From positions 122,553 through 186,552 of the forward strand of contig DATBAV010000036.1 of NCBI GenBank assembly GCA_036271315.1: 64,000 nt of DNA. Reading direction: 5' to 3'. Position numbers and translations under genes: made by a program. Shown one piece after another: positions 1 to 7,932 of the stretch (within the stretch, counting starts at the first letter, position 1; every line of letters begins with the position of its first letter). Under the pieces are notes generated by a model. The model saw nothing but the letters and a program-made list of their open reading frames with translations, made no database searches and was not told the origin of the DNA. The DNA is from VRUE01 sp036271315 (GTDB taxonomy: Bacteria > Actinomycetota > Thermoleophilia > Solirubrobacterales > 70-9).

Positions 1-1164
1 CGCAATGTGTCCCTGGCGGCCACCGTCAAGTTTCAGGCCGATCTGAATATTTGTCCCCTTGAGCACCCCGACTTGATGAAAGCCGTCCGGAAGGGCCTGG
101 GAGAGAGAGGTCGCATCGAAGATCGGCTCGTGTGGTACTGGCAGGTTTGCTCCGCCTCGCAGCTCGTTGGCATCCGGCCTTCCGACCAGCCGAGCCTGGG
201 CATGGGTAGTGACGGCCCGAGCCCCCGCCCATGTGTTCTCTTTCAGCCGCGACTGAACTACCTGGTAGAGAATGTTGTCCGCGCCTCGCCGTACTGAGAC
301 CGGCGCGCCAACGAGTAGATCGCTCAGAGGCTCGAACTCAAGGGTGTGCTGGGTCGAACCAGCCCCGACTGCTGCGACCAGCGGGTCAGACTCCTGCACT
401 GCCACGAGGTCGATCTCTGCGGGAAGCTCTGGGCAGAGGTCGGTGCAGTCGACCGACAACGCCATTTGGTGACGGGTTCCCTCCGCGTGCGGAAATCGCG
501 CAACTACTGTCGCCTGAGCCGTATCTTCGGCGTGGGAAATGCTGACGGTGGTTCCTGGCGAATAGTCGGAGGGGGTGTCCGCGACGAGAAGCATCCTCGG
601 GCCGACTGCCGAGACGGCAGTCGCGGCGACTGGCAGCCGACGAGTCGCCGACAGAAGTCGCATCCAGTCCGTCGAGATCGCCGCCACCAAGATGGCTGAT
701 CCGACGAAGAGCCATTGGAAGCCGTTGTTGGTATCAGCTGCGCTGATTAGGACGCACAGCAAAAGCAGCGATCCACCGACGACGGGCGCGCGGCCTAGAC
801 GGGCGGAGATTCCCTTGCAAACACGGTTAATCGAGCCGTGATGGGTGACGCTTGCGACGAGTCCCAAGACGGCGATGACCACCAGCGCGACGAGGCTGAT
901 CCACCAGAGCGTCTCGATTTCGCCTTTTGGCGTGCTCAAGATGGCGAGGGCTGCGGCTGCCCCATTGACCACAGCCGAACGGGGGCCTGCGAAATACGGT
1001 TCCAGGAAGACGGCGGAAAGCGCCATGCCAAGCCCGACCGACAGCCAAGGTGGATTCCCTACGTTGTCAGTGCCGACGAGCCCTAGGACGACGAAAATGA
1101 CCGCCGCTGGCGTCGCCACGACAAGGCGCCTGCGAACGAGATATGCGCCTTTGTGCAGTTCCAC
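1..1164 (-). CDS. Membrane-anchored HerA/DUF87-type ATPase, C-terminus cut by window edge
   Basis: This is an open frame of 388 codons that runs off the left edge. It is closed upstream by a TAA at 1192-1194, and the first start in frame is GTG at 1164. The N-terminal ~170 residues hold about five or six hydrophobic segments, for example VVATPAAVIFVVLGLV, WWISLVALVVIAVLGLV and GGSLLLLCVLISAA. A soluble region of ~200 residues follows. The last visible residues, GVLKGTNIQIGLKLDGG then RQGHIA, match the segment that in HerA/DUF87 ATPases lies just before the Walker A loop. The ATPase core itself should lie beyond base 1. Likely role: a DNA-translocating ATPase, either a conjugative coupling-type protein or a defence HerA. 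It lies just downstream of the integrase on the same strand. The start codon has no clear ribosome binding site. The family call is an inference from the short pre-Walker motif. Confidence 0.6.
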   Translation of the reverse strand, partial: MELHKGAYLVRRRLVVATPAAVIFVVLGLVGTDNVGNPPWLSVGLGMALSAVFLEPYFAGPRSAVVNGAAAALAILSTPKGEIETLWWISLVALVVIAVLGLVASVTHHGSINRVCKGISARLGRAPVVGGSLLLLCVLISAADTNNGFQWLFVGSAILVAAISTDWMRLLSATRRLPVAATAVSAVGPRMLLVADTPSDYSPGTTVSISHAEDTAQATVVARFPHAEGTRHQMALSVDCTDLCPELPAEIDLVAVQESDPLVAAVGAGSTQHTLEFEPLSDLLVGAPVSVRRGADNILYQVVQSRLKENTWAGARAVTTHAQARLVGRPDANELRGGANLPVPHEPIFDATSLSQALPDGFHQVGVLKGTNIQIGLKLDGGRQGHIA

Positions 1165-1245
1165 TGGGGCTCGACGGCAAGTTCCAGATGATTAGCAGCG
1201 TGAATCGTACGGTACGCAAGAGTCTGTATCTCGATACCGGCGAAA

Positions 1246-2382
1246 TCATGCGCTATGCAGGTAGTTGTTAAGGAGTCGCCGAGCCTCAACCTCGCTGCCG
1301 GGCATCAGGTGGCCGTAGCGGTCGAGCGTGATCGTGATCGTCGCGTGCCCCAGGTAGGTGCTCAGGGTCTTGGCATTAAGACCGGCAGCGATGCCGAGAC
1401 TGGCGAAGGTGTGCCGACCCTCATGGAAACCGAGCGGCTTGAGTCCCGCGTCCTTCCAGCGCTTGTAGGTGCGGCGACGCAGGATGCCGGGGTCGGTCGG
1501 CCACTTTGGGTTGTTGGCACTCGGGAAGATCAGCCCAGCGCTGGGATGGTTGAGCAGGACAAAATGGTCCGCAAGAAGCACTCCGAGCTTGTCGATGATC
1601 GGCACCTTGCGCGGTTTGCGGGACTTGGTTGCGACGAATTGCTTTCCCTCCCGGTCCCAACTCCGGTTGACGTGAATCCAGCCGCCGTCGATATCGACGG
1701 CGGCAACATCGAGCGCAAGCAGCTCGCCGAGTCGCAGACCCGCGTAGACGGCGAATCCGAGGGTGGCCCGGTCCTTCGACTGCATTGCAGCGATCAGCGT
1801 CGCCGCTTCGGAAGGAGTGGCGATCCGGTCGCGAGCGTTCTCGCCGGTCGCGAGCCGGAGCCCGTTGCACGGATTGAGGTGCACCCAGCCGCGCACTTCT
1901 CCAAACGCGATCAACGCTCGCAGCGCAGCGACGATGTTCCGGACCGTGGACGGCGCCCGTCCTTGTGCCGCCAGCTCGTCGGCCCAGCGCTGAAGTTCGG
2001 GGCGCTGTAGGCGGCTGAGCCGCTTCGATCCCAACTCTGGGATCGCGTGCTTGCTGAGGTCACGCTCATAGCCCCTCGCGGTGCCGGGCTTATAGATGTG
2101 CCCGCCTTTCTGCCGAAATGCGCCGGACTTCATTCCGGCGATGAAATCTGTTGTTGCCTCGGCAACGGTCGGCCCGGTTGCGGCCGAGAGCGTGCCCGCC
2201 TGAATACGGGCCTGAGCATCCACTCGCCAGGATCGCGCTTGGGCCAGCGATCCAGTCCACGGACCCCGTAGGTGTCTGCCGGCGTTCTTGTCGCGCGCTG
2301 TGCCCCTATACCGCTTCCGACCCTTCGCGTCCGTTCGGACTTCGATCCCTTGCAGGGCCGCACTACGCTTCGCGTTGCTCAT
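1246..2382 (-). CDS. int: Tyrosine recombinase / integrase
   Basis: A 378-aa site-specific recombinase that would integrate and excise the element. The N-terminal ~65 basic residues resemble an arm-type DNA-binding domain. Residues ~71-165 form a SAM-like core-binding domain, and the catalytic domain follows. The catalytic residues are visible: R217 in GLRLGE, a candidate lysine around 253-260, H320 and R323 in HEGRH, H346 in LGHA, and nucleophile Y356 in LDRYGH. Its length is normal for actinobacterial element integrases. The start ATG overlaps the stop of the excisionase gene by 4 bp, so the two are one translationally coupled unit. The attachment site is expected near the 3' end of the gene, but no tRNA or obvious core repeat is visible there. 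Confidence 0.95.
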   Translation of the reverse strand: MSNAKRSAALQGIEVRTDAKGRKRYRGTARDKNAGRHLRGPWTGSLAQARSWRVDAQARIQAGTLSAATGPTVAEATTDFIAGMKSGAFRQKGGHIYKPGTARGYERDLSKHAIPELGSKRLSRLQRPELQRWADELAAQGRAPSTVRNIVAALRALIAFGEVRGWVHLNPCNGLRLATGENARDRIATPSEAATLIAAMQSKDRATLGFAVYAGLRLGELLALDVAAVDIDGGWIHVNRSWDREGKQFVATKSRKPRKVPIIDKLGVLLADHFVLLNHPSAGLIFPSANNPKWPTDPGILRRRTYKRWKDAGLKPLGFHEGRHTFASLGIAAGLNAKTLSTYLGHATITITLDRYGHLMPGSEVEARRLLNNYLHSA

Positions 2383-2666
2383 GGAGTCGTCTCTCCTTGG
2401 GCCATGCCCCCGGCCGCTCCAACGGCGCGGGGGCGCTTTTTCAGTCCCGCCATTCTAGATGCCGCCCTGGTCGTCGCAGCCAGCGTGGCGTTGCCCTCTA
2501 GCCACCTTTCGATCTCGGGCACGGGAATGATTCGCAGGCTTCCGCGACGGACGATTCGAAGCTCTGGCTGGACATGCCGCTTGAACGACGACTCGCTCAT
2601 GCCAACCGCTTTTGCGGCCTCCTCGACGGTTAGGCCGAGACGAGGAGGTACTGGGCGTTCAGGCAT
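2379..2666 (-). CDS. xis: Excisionase-like HTH protein
   Basis: A 95-aa protein whose segment LTVEEAAKAVGMSESSFKRH (residues ~12-31) is a MerR/excisionase-type winged helix-turn-helix. It is followed by a wing with basic residues (RIVRRGSLRIIPVPEIERWL). Such small proteins bind near attachment sites and set the direction of recombination. Here it sits immediately upstream of the integrase with a 4-bp overlap, the classic xis-int arrangement. The C-terminal third is low-complexity Ala/Gly/Arg. It could instead act as the repressor of the int promoter. The assignment rests on the HTH signature and the context. Confidence 0.85.
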   Translation of the reverse strand: MPERPVPPRLGLTVEEAAKAVGMSESSFKRHVQPELRIVRRGSLRIIPVPEIERWLEGNATLAATTRAASRMAGLKKRPRAVGAAGGMAQGETTP

Positions 2667-2810
2667 AGCGGAGTCCTTGTCGATCGGGATGAGCCATGTC
2701 TTCCCTATGTCAAAAGTGAGCGGCGCATCCGTCGGTCTTCCCTAAGTCCGGCGTGAAGCTCCAGCACCCCGCTGAGTCCGTCTCGCCGCGCTCGCCCTGG
2801 TCGTCTCACA

Positions 2811-2846
2811 CCTTCTAGGTCAATTCGAGACCCGGATTTGATCCAC
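2811..2846 (-). repeat. Two-box element, copy 1 (weaker)
   Basis: On the minus strand this reads GTGGATCAA, then 17 nt, then ACCTAGAAGG. The first box is identical to the other two copies. The second box differs from their ACCTATAGG. It points toward xis-int. Confidence 0.55.
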
Positions 2847-3029
2847 CGATTTTCCTCACGCTCCTGCTGTCCAGGGCTGGGAGCTGCTGGATCGATGCTT
2901 TTCCTCATATCTAGTAGTCCATCCAGGGCGCCCTTTTGCGTCACCAATTGCTCACACAGCTCTCACACAACGCAGCGCCAGCGGCCTCATCGCAGGAGCC
3001 GCCTGCGGGTCTCTGCCTTCGTCTCATGG

Positions 3030-3069
3030 CCTATAGGTGCCGTCTGGGCCGAGCTTGATCCACTTCTTT
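3030..3069 (-). repeat. Two-box element, copy 2
   Basis: On the minus strand this reads AAAGAAGTGGATCAA (3069-3055), then 16 nt, then ACCTATAGG (3038-3030). The 15-nt first box is identical to that of copy 3, which lies about 380 bp away in the opposite orientation. An ATGAG follows the second box in both. It points toward xis-int. Confidence 0.75.
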
Positions 3070-3448
3070 TGAAGCCGGGCGGCGAGGGCTCGCGCCCCCG
3101 CGATCCAGGACGCGGCGGCGAACTGAAAAAGATGCCGGGGGCGCTGGCGCGCCCCCGAGATGACAAGCAGAAGACAGCCAGGCAGAGACAGCCAGATCAT
3201 CAGCAAGGGACATAGACCCAGCTAGTCAGAAGCCACAGACAGACAGCCAGAAGCTAGCGCCATAGGAAGGCAGACCAGCCAGCCAGAAGCAGGCGGGCAG
3301 CCACCTACAAGCAGACCTACAGCACCCACAGCCACCACCCTCACGCCCTATCACCCCTTGGTGATCCCCGGCACCGCCTAGCCGCCAGGACAGCCCTTCC
3401 AGGCACGCCCAAATCCGCCGGGGCGCGGAGCCGCCACGCTCGACTACC

Positions 3449-3489
3449 AAAGAAGTGGATCAAAAAGACCCCCTTCTGTGACCTATAGG
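3449..3489 (+). repeat. Two-box element, copy 3
   Basis: On the plus strand this reads AAAGAAGTGGATCAA (3449-3463), then 17 nt, then ACCTATAGG (3481-3489). The second box is part of the perfect palindrome ACCTATAGGT. It points toward the relaxase and ends directly before the ATG at 3491. It could be a promoter with an operator, or an iteron. The box spacing does not fit a standard -35/-10 promoter exactly. Confidence 0.75.
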
Positions 3490-3490
3490 T

Positions 3491-3601
3491 ATGAGCGAAT
3501 CGGTGACGCAGGCAAGCCTCCCGGATGGAGTACGAGGGGCGATGGCGCTGCTTAACGAAAAACCGGCGCATTTCGGCCGCCTGATTGGACATAGCTTCTG
3601 A
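3491..3601 (+). CDS. Possible 36-aa leader protein overlapping the relaxase start
   Basis: The ATG at 3491 opens a 36-aa frame (MSESVTQASLPDGVRGAMAL and so on, ending GRLIGHSF). Its TGA overlaps the relaxase ATG in the sequence TGATG (3599-3603), which suggests translational coupling. It follows directly on the palindromic box ACCTATAGGT. No good ribosome binding site precedes it. I do not recognise the peptide. It may be a genuine small leader, or only the translated 5' edge of the relaxase gene. Confidence 0.35.
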   Translation: MSESVTQASLPDGVRGAMALLNEKPAHFGRLIGHSF

Positions 3602-6600
3602 TGCTCAGCATTGGCAAGCTCGGAAAAGGCCAGGAGCGCTACTACCTGGAGAAGGTCGCCGAAGGAGCCGAGGACTACTACTCCGGCGAGGGCGAGGAGC
3701 CGGGGCAGTGGTTGGGCGACGCCGCGCGCGAGCTGGGCCTCTCCGGCGAGATCGAGCCGGATCAGCTCGTGGCGATGCTGACCGGGATGAACCCGGCCAG
3801 CGGGGAGCCGCTTGGCCTGGTTGCCGTCTCCGGGCGTGGCTCGGTCCCCGGCTTCGATCTGACCTTCTCCGCGCCGAAGTCGGTCTCGCTCTTGCGGGCG
3901 CTCGGTGGCAAGGAGGTTGCCGCCGAGGTCAAGGCCGCCCACCAGCGCTCGGTTGAAGCCGCCCTGAAATACATGGAGGCCAACGCCTGCCTGACCCGCC
4001 GGGGCAAAGGCGGTGCCACCTTCGTCAAGGGCAATGGCTTCATCGCCGCCGGCTTCATGCACCGCTCATCGCGAAACGGCGATCCGCAGCTGCACACGCA
4101 TGTGCTGATCGCCAACGCGACCCAAGGCCCAGACGGCAAATGGACCCGGCTCTACCACCCGGCGATCTACGAACACGCCAAGACCGCCAGCTACATCTAC
4201 GAGGCGCACCTTCGCCACGAGCTGACCCTGACGCTCGGAGTCGAGTGGCAGCCGGTTCGCAAGGGAATCGCGGAGATCAAGGGCTTCAAGGACGAGTGGC
4301 TGAAGGCGTTCTCGACTCGGCGCGCGGAAATACTCGAGGCGGCCGGGGAGGGTGCCTCCGCACGCGCTCGCCAGATCGCGACGCTCGCCACGCGCAAAGG
4401 CAAGGAGAAGGGGATAGAGCTTGGCGACCTGCGCCAGCGCTGGCAATCCAAGGCCGAGGAGATCGGCTTGGACCGCGAGGCCATCGCGGCGACGATGGGC
4501 AGGGAGGTCGAGCTGGCCGCCAAGCTGACGCTGGCCCAGCTCGATCGTGAGGTGACGGCCCACGCCTCGCACTTCGACCGCCGCGACGCGATCCAGGCGG
4601 TTGCCAACTCGCTCCCCAACGGAGCGCCAGCGCATGAGGTCGAGGCAGCCGCCGACGCCTTCCTCGCTTCGGAGTCCGTGGTCACCGTGGCCGAGACCGC
4701 CAAAGGCATCCGCTACACGACCAAGCGAATCTGGGAGCTTGAGCGCCAGGCACTTGAGGCCGCCGAGCGGATGGCGGCAGAGCCACGCGGCGAGGCGGGC
4801 GAGCTGGTCGCCGCCAGGGTGATCGCCGCCCGCCCGTCCACGAATCCCGGCCAGCGCGAGATGATCCGCCGCCTGCTCTCCGGCCGCGAGGGCATCGTCG
4901 TGGTGATCGGGGAGGCCGGGACCGGCAAGAGCTTTGCCACCGTGGCCGCAGCCGAAGGCTGGGCGCAGGCAGGCTTCGAGCTGCGCGCCGCCGCGCCAAC
5001 TTGGCGAGCGGCCAACGTCCTCAGCGCCGAGGGCCTTGAGGCGACGACCGTGGCGGGTCTGCTTCGTGATCTCGACCGCGGCGAGCTTGGCCTTTCCTCG
5101 CGCTCGGTCCTCCTGGTCGATGAGGCCGCGATGGTTGGCTCCGAGCATCTGGCCCGCGTGATCGTCCACGCCGAGGAGGCCGGGGCGAAGCTCGTTCTCG
5201 TTGGCGATCCCGAGCAGCTTGGCCCGATCGAGGCGGGCGGCTTGTTCTCCGCGATCGCACGGCGCACAGCTCCCGTTCACCTTGAAGACGTGATTCGCCA
5301 CAACCACGAGCTCGACCGCGACGCGGCGAAGCTCATTCGAGAGGGACAAGGACGGGAGGCCCTGTCCCTCTACCGATCCGAGGAGCGGATCACGGTCGCC
5401 GGGAACGCCGAGGAGCGCCGAGTGGCGATGGTCGAGGACTGGTGGCAGTCCTACTCGCGAGGCGAGGACGCGCTGATGGTGGCGAAGCGAAACGTCGAGG
5501 TCGAGCGCCTGAACGCGACGGCACGCGAGCTGGTCAAGGCCGAAGGCCGGCTTGGTGCGGAGGAGATCGAGGTCGGCGGCGTGTCTTTCGCCGCCGGCGA
5601 TCAGGTCATCACCCGCGTCAACGATCGCCGCGTCGCCATCTACAACCGCGAGCGCTGGGAGGTCGCCCAGGTGGACGCCGAGCGTGGGCGGATCATCCTT
5701 GAGGGCACCGACCGGGCCCGGCGTGTCGAGGTCGGCCGCGACTATCTGGACCGCACCACCTTGGGCGGTGAGGCTCCCGCCCTTCAGCACGCCTACGCCG
5801 TCACGACCTACTGCGCCCAGGGCACGACCGTAGACCGAGCCTACGTCATGGTCGACCCGTCAATGGACAAGCAAGAGATGTACGTCGCCACCTCGCGCAC
5901 CCGCGAGCAGACCTACCTGTACGCCACGCCGGAGATCCAGGGCGAGCGCTCGGAGTACGCGCCGACCGGACCCGAGCGCGATCCAATCGCCCATGTTGGC
6001 GAAGCCGCAGAGCGCGACCGCGCCCAGACTGCCGCCCACGATGAGGCTCTACGAGCCGAGCTGGCGAAGCTGCCCACCGCCGAGCTGGCGGCGAGGCGGG
6101 ACAAGCTGGATACCCCGGCCCGCTTCGAGGCCCGCCACCAGGAGGAGTACGCCCGACAGGTCCAGGCGGTGGAGGAGCGGCGCGCTCAGGTCGAGCGAGC
6201 CACCGCCGACCGTGAAGCCGTCGAAGCGCTCGGCTGGCGCGAGCGCCGCCAGAAGTTGCCCTACGCCAAGGAAAGCGAGCGGTTGTTCACAGAACGGCTG
6301 GCCGATGAACGGGCGAAGCTGGCGCAGATAGAGCCGCCGCGTAGCGAGGCCCGGCGCGAGCGCGAGATCGCCAGCCGGCTTCTTGACGCCCGCTCAGCGC
6401 AAGCGCTCACGGCCGCCCGGATCGAGCCTCCGGCCTACGTCGTCAAGGAGCTGGGGGAGAGGCCCGCCGATCCAACCGAGGCGAGGGCTTGGGATCGAGG
6501 CGTCCAGGGAGTCGAGCGCTACCGGCTCGAACACGGCGTAAAGGACAAGAGCAACGCCCTCGGCCACGAGCCGGACGACGCCCTGGCGCGGATGGCTCGC

Positions 6601-6702
6601 GAGGCAGCACAGCGGAGGCTCGGCGAGGTTCAGCGCAGGCTCAACCTTGAGCATCAGCTAACCAGGAGCAGGGAGCTGAGGAGCATCGAGCGAGGCTTTT
6701 GA
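3601..6702 (+). CDS. MobF-family conjugative relaxase-helicase (TrwC/TraA type)
   Basis: This 1033-aa protein should nick the origin of transfer, stay bound to the 5' end and unwind the transferred strand. The N-terminal relaxase domain (~1-300) starts with the Tyr-rich motif YYLEKVAEGAEDYYSGEGE (tyrosines at 14, 15, 26 and 27). Its metal-binding histidines are H154, H165 and H167 (HRSSRNGDPQLHTHV). A RecD/TraI-like helicase follows: Walker A GEAGTGKS at 437-444, Walker B LLVDEAAMVG around D507-E508, then LVGDPEQLGPIEAGG. The C-terminal helicase motifs are TTYCAQGTTVDRAYV and VATSRTREQTYLY. The last ~230 residues are charged coiled coil. The size fits the actinobacterial MobF family. No other transfer genes are visible, so the element is probably mobilizable or only partly in view. 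Confidence 0.95.
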   Translation: MLSIGKLGKGQERYYLEKVAEGAEDYYSGEGEEPGQWLGDAARELGLSGEIEPDQLVAMLTGMNPASGEPLGLVAVSGRGSVPGFDLTFSAPKSVSLLRALGGKEVAAEVKAAHQRSVEAALKYMEANACLTRRGKGGATFVKGNGFIAAGFMHRSSRNGDPQLHTHVLIANATQGPDGKWTRLYHPAIYEHAKTASYIYEAHLRHELTLTLGVEWQPVRKGIAEIKGFKDEWLKAFSTRRAEILEAAGEGASARARQIATLATRKGKEKGIELGDLRQRWQSKAEEIGLDREAIAATMGREVELAAKLTLAQLDREVTAHASHFDRRDAIQAVANSLPNGAPAHEVEAAADAFLASESVVTVAETAKGIRYTTKRIWELERQALEAAERMAAEPRGEAGELVAARVIAARPSTNPGQREMIRRLLSGREGIVVVIGEAGTGKSFATVAAAEGWAQAGFELRAAAPTWRAANVLSAEGLEATTVAGLLRDLDRGELGLSSRSVLLVDEAAMVGSEHLARVIVHAEEAGAKLVLVGDPEQLGPIEAGGLFSAIARRTAPVHLEDVIRHNHELDRDAAKLIREGQGREALSLYRSEERITVAGNAEERRVAMVEDWWQSYSRGEDALMVAKRNVEVERLNATARELVKAEGRLGAEEIEVGGVSFAAGDQVITRVNDRRVAIYNRERWEVAQVDAERGRIILEGTDRARRVEVGRDYLDRTTLGGEAPALQHAYAVTTYCAQGTTVDRAYVMVDPSMDKQEMYVATSRTREQTYLYATPEIQGERSEYAPTGPERDPIAHVGEAAERDRAQTAAHDEALRAELAKLPTAELAARRDKLDTPARFEARHQEEYARQVQAVEERRAQVERATADREAVEALGWRERRQKLPYAKESERLFTERLADERAKLAQIEPPRSEARREREIASRLLDARSAQALTAARIEPPAYVVKELGERPADPTEARAWDRGVQGVERYRLEHGVKDKSNALGHEPDDALARMAREAAQRRLGEVQRRLNLEHQLTRSRELRSIERGF

Positions 6703-6760
6703 CATCAGCATGTGAGCCCCCCGACCCGCGCGATTGAAGCACCGCGCTCGCGCTGGTCAA

Positions 6761-6790
6761 CCCCCTGCGGGGGTCGGGCGCTGCGCGCCC
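6761..6790. terminator. Two adjacent GC hairpins behind the relaxase gene
   Basis: CCCCC-TGC-GGGGG at 6761-6773 is followed two bases later by GGGCGC-TGC-GCGCCC at 6776-6790. Both are perfect stems with the same TGC loop. No T-run follows. They could end relaxase transcription, or be a structured element of the mobile DNA. Confidence 0.45.
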
Positions 6791-6865
6791 TTGACAAGCG
6801 CTCTCGCGGCGCTGGTTTGGCGGGTAGGTCGGGGGAGGGAATGGCTGCCGCGCTAGGCTGCGTCA

Positions 6866-7096
6866 ATGACCTTTACGCGGATTACGGTGCGACCGGACCA
6901 GATGGGCGGAGTCCCATGTGTACGCGGTCTGCGAATTCCTGTGGCGACCGTAGTTGGCATGGTCGCCGACGGTATGAGCGAGTCCGAGATCGTCAGCGCC
7001 TACCCGGACCTTGAGGCCGAAGACGTTCGCGAGGCCATGCACTACGCGGCTGAGGCCGTGCGTGAGCGCGAGTTGCCGCTCGTTGTCTCCGGGTGA
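6866..7096 (+). CDS. DUF433 antitoxin (VapB45-like)
   Basis: A 76-aa protein with the DUF433 pattern: R-x-GG-x-PCVRGLRIPVATVVGMVADG, then S-E-x-E-I-V-x-A-YPDLE-x-EDV-x-E-A. DUF433 proteins carry a small winged helix. They are usually the antitoxin partner of a PIN-like nuclease and repress their own promoter. The stop overlaps the GTG start of the next gene (GTGA, 7093-7096), so the pair is translationally coupled. The module lies between the relaxase and the regulators of the accessory island. This is consistent with a stabilising toxin-antitoxin system on a mobile element. Confidence 0.85.
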   Translation: MTFTRITVRPDQMGGVPCVRGLRIPVATVVGMVADGMSESEIVSAYPDLEAEDVREAMHYAAEAVRERELPLVVSG

Positions 7097-7464
7097 AGTT
7101 TCTGATCGACAACGCGCTCTCGCCGGTCCTCGCCGAGCAACTGGAGGGAGCCGGGCACGACGCTGCGCATGTCCGCGATTACAACATGCAGGCGGCCGCC
7201 GATGAGGAGATTCTCGTTCGCGCACAGCAAGAGGAGCGGGTGGTGGTTTCCGCCGACACCGATTTCGGCACGCTTCTTGCAACCCGCCGCGAGCGCGCAC
7301 CGTCGATCATTTTGTTCCGCCACGGCACGCAGCGGCGACCCGAGCGCCAGGCGGAAATCCTGCTGTCGAATCTTGAGGCAATCAAGGCCGACCTAGTCAC
7401 GGGCAGCGTCATAGTCATCGAGCCTTCGCGTATTCGCGTGCGCTCTCTTCCGCTGGTTTCTTAG
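7093..7464 (+). CDS. DUF5615 PIN-like toxin (VapC45/Mut7-C type)
   Basis: A 123-aa protein with a PIN-like fold. Acidic residues characteristic of the family are visible: D6 in MKFLIDNALSP, D22 and D29 within GAGHDAAHVRDYNM, and the aspartates of VVSADTDFGTLLA. These would coordinate metal for RNA cleavage. It starts with GTG and overlaps the DUF433 antitoxin stop by 4 bp. Length and order match known DUF433-DUF5615 toxin-antitoxin pairs. The RNA target is unknown. All the expected acidic residues seem present, so it is probably active. Confidence 0.85.
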   Translation: MKFLIDNALSPVLAEQLEGAGHDAAHVRDYNMQAAADEEILVRAQQEERVVVSADTDFGTLLATRRERAPSIILFRHGTQRRPERQAEILLSNLEAIKADLVTGSVIVIEPSRIRVRSLPLVS

Positions 7465-7479
7465 GCCAGCGCCTCGCGA

Positions 7480-7728
7480 CTACGCTTCGAGCTTCTCGGC
7501 CGCCTTCGCCAAGTCAGCTATCGAGAGGCCAAGTGCCTTGGCAATGCCGCGCACGGTGACCCAGGATGGATTCCCTTCACCGCGCTCGATCAACGAGAGC
7601 ATGTTTCGCGTGATTCCCGCCTCCCCCGCCAGCGCTTCCAGACTGGTCCCCTCTTTGTGGCGCAGCTTCCGGATTGCTTCGCCAAGTGCGAGCTGCGACT
7701 GCGGATTCTGGGGAGTGCGTGGAGTCAC
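7480..7728 (-). CDS. XRE-family HTH regulator
   Basis: An 82-aa cro/C1-type regulator. The helix-turn-helix spans about residues 13-65: LGEAIRKLRHKEGTSLEALA, then ITRNMLSLIERGEGNPSWVT, then VRGIAKALGLSIADL. It has no extra effector domain. The start is GTG at 7728. It is convergent with the toxin gene and divergent from the 7933-8552 pair, so its likely operators lie in the ~200-bp gap 7729-7932. Possible roles are repression of the neighbouring toxin-antitoxin or mobile-element genes. Confidence 0.85.
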   Translation of the reverse strand: MTPRTPQNPQSQLALGEAIRKLRHKEGTSLEALAGEAGITRNMLSLIERGEGNPSWVTVRGIAKALGLSIADLAKAAEKLEA

Positions 7729-7932
7729 AATAGATTTGGAAGCCTTGCTAGGCTTTCGCCCTCAAACATAAGTGGGGCCGCGTGCTTGGAACACCGGCCC
7801 CGTGGCGACGGGTCAAGGGTTACTCGCCCCGTCGCAACGGGACAGGCTATCGACGCTCCGACCCCAAGAAGCGGCCCCCGGCGGCGCGTCAACGCCAACC
7901 GAGGGCCTGACCAAAAGGAGCACATCCTCCTC

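Larger units (their letters stand above)
2667..3490. other. Non-coding control region between xis-int and the relaxase
   Basis: About 820 bp without a convincing gene. The frames here are short, Arg-rich and lack ribosome binding sites. The most notable candidate is an 80-codon TTG-started frame at 2705-2947 on the minus strand, which I do not accept. The stretch carries three copies of a two-box element, described separately. It also has a tract at about 3160-3330 that is poor in T on the plus strand and rich in CAGCCAG-type words. In mobilizable elements the origin of transfer normally lies next to the relaxase gene, so an oriT here is likely, but I cannot pinpoint a nic site. Confidence 0.6.

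Noticed and set aside
1195..1245. tRNA-type attachment site next to the integrase
   Set aside because: No tRNA T-arm or cloverleaf, and no matching core repeat elsewhere in the window, was found.
2705..2947. An 80-codon TTG-started frame upstream of xis
   Set aside because: No ribosome binding site, charged low-complexity sequence, and it includes the repeated two-box element, so it is better explained as control DNA.
3024..3206. A 60-codon minus frame in the control region ending WIKLGPDGTYRP
   Set aside because: Its end is simply the translated two-box repeat; no start signal and no partner.
4066..5790. A 574-codon open frame on the minus strand opposite the relaxase
   Set aside because: It lies fully inside the MobF gene, whose motifs are intact. 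The minus frame has no recognisable domain and no ribosome binding site.
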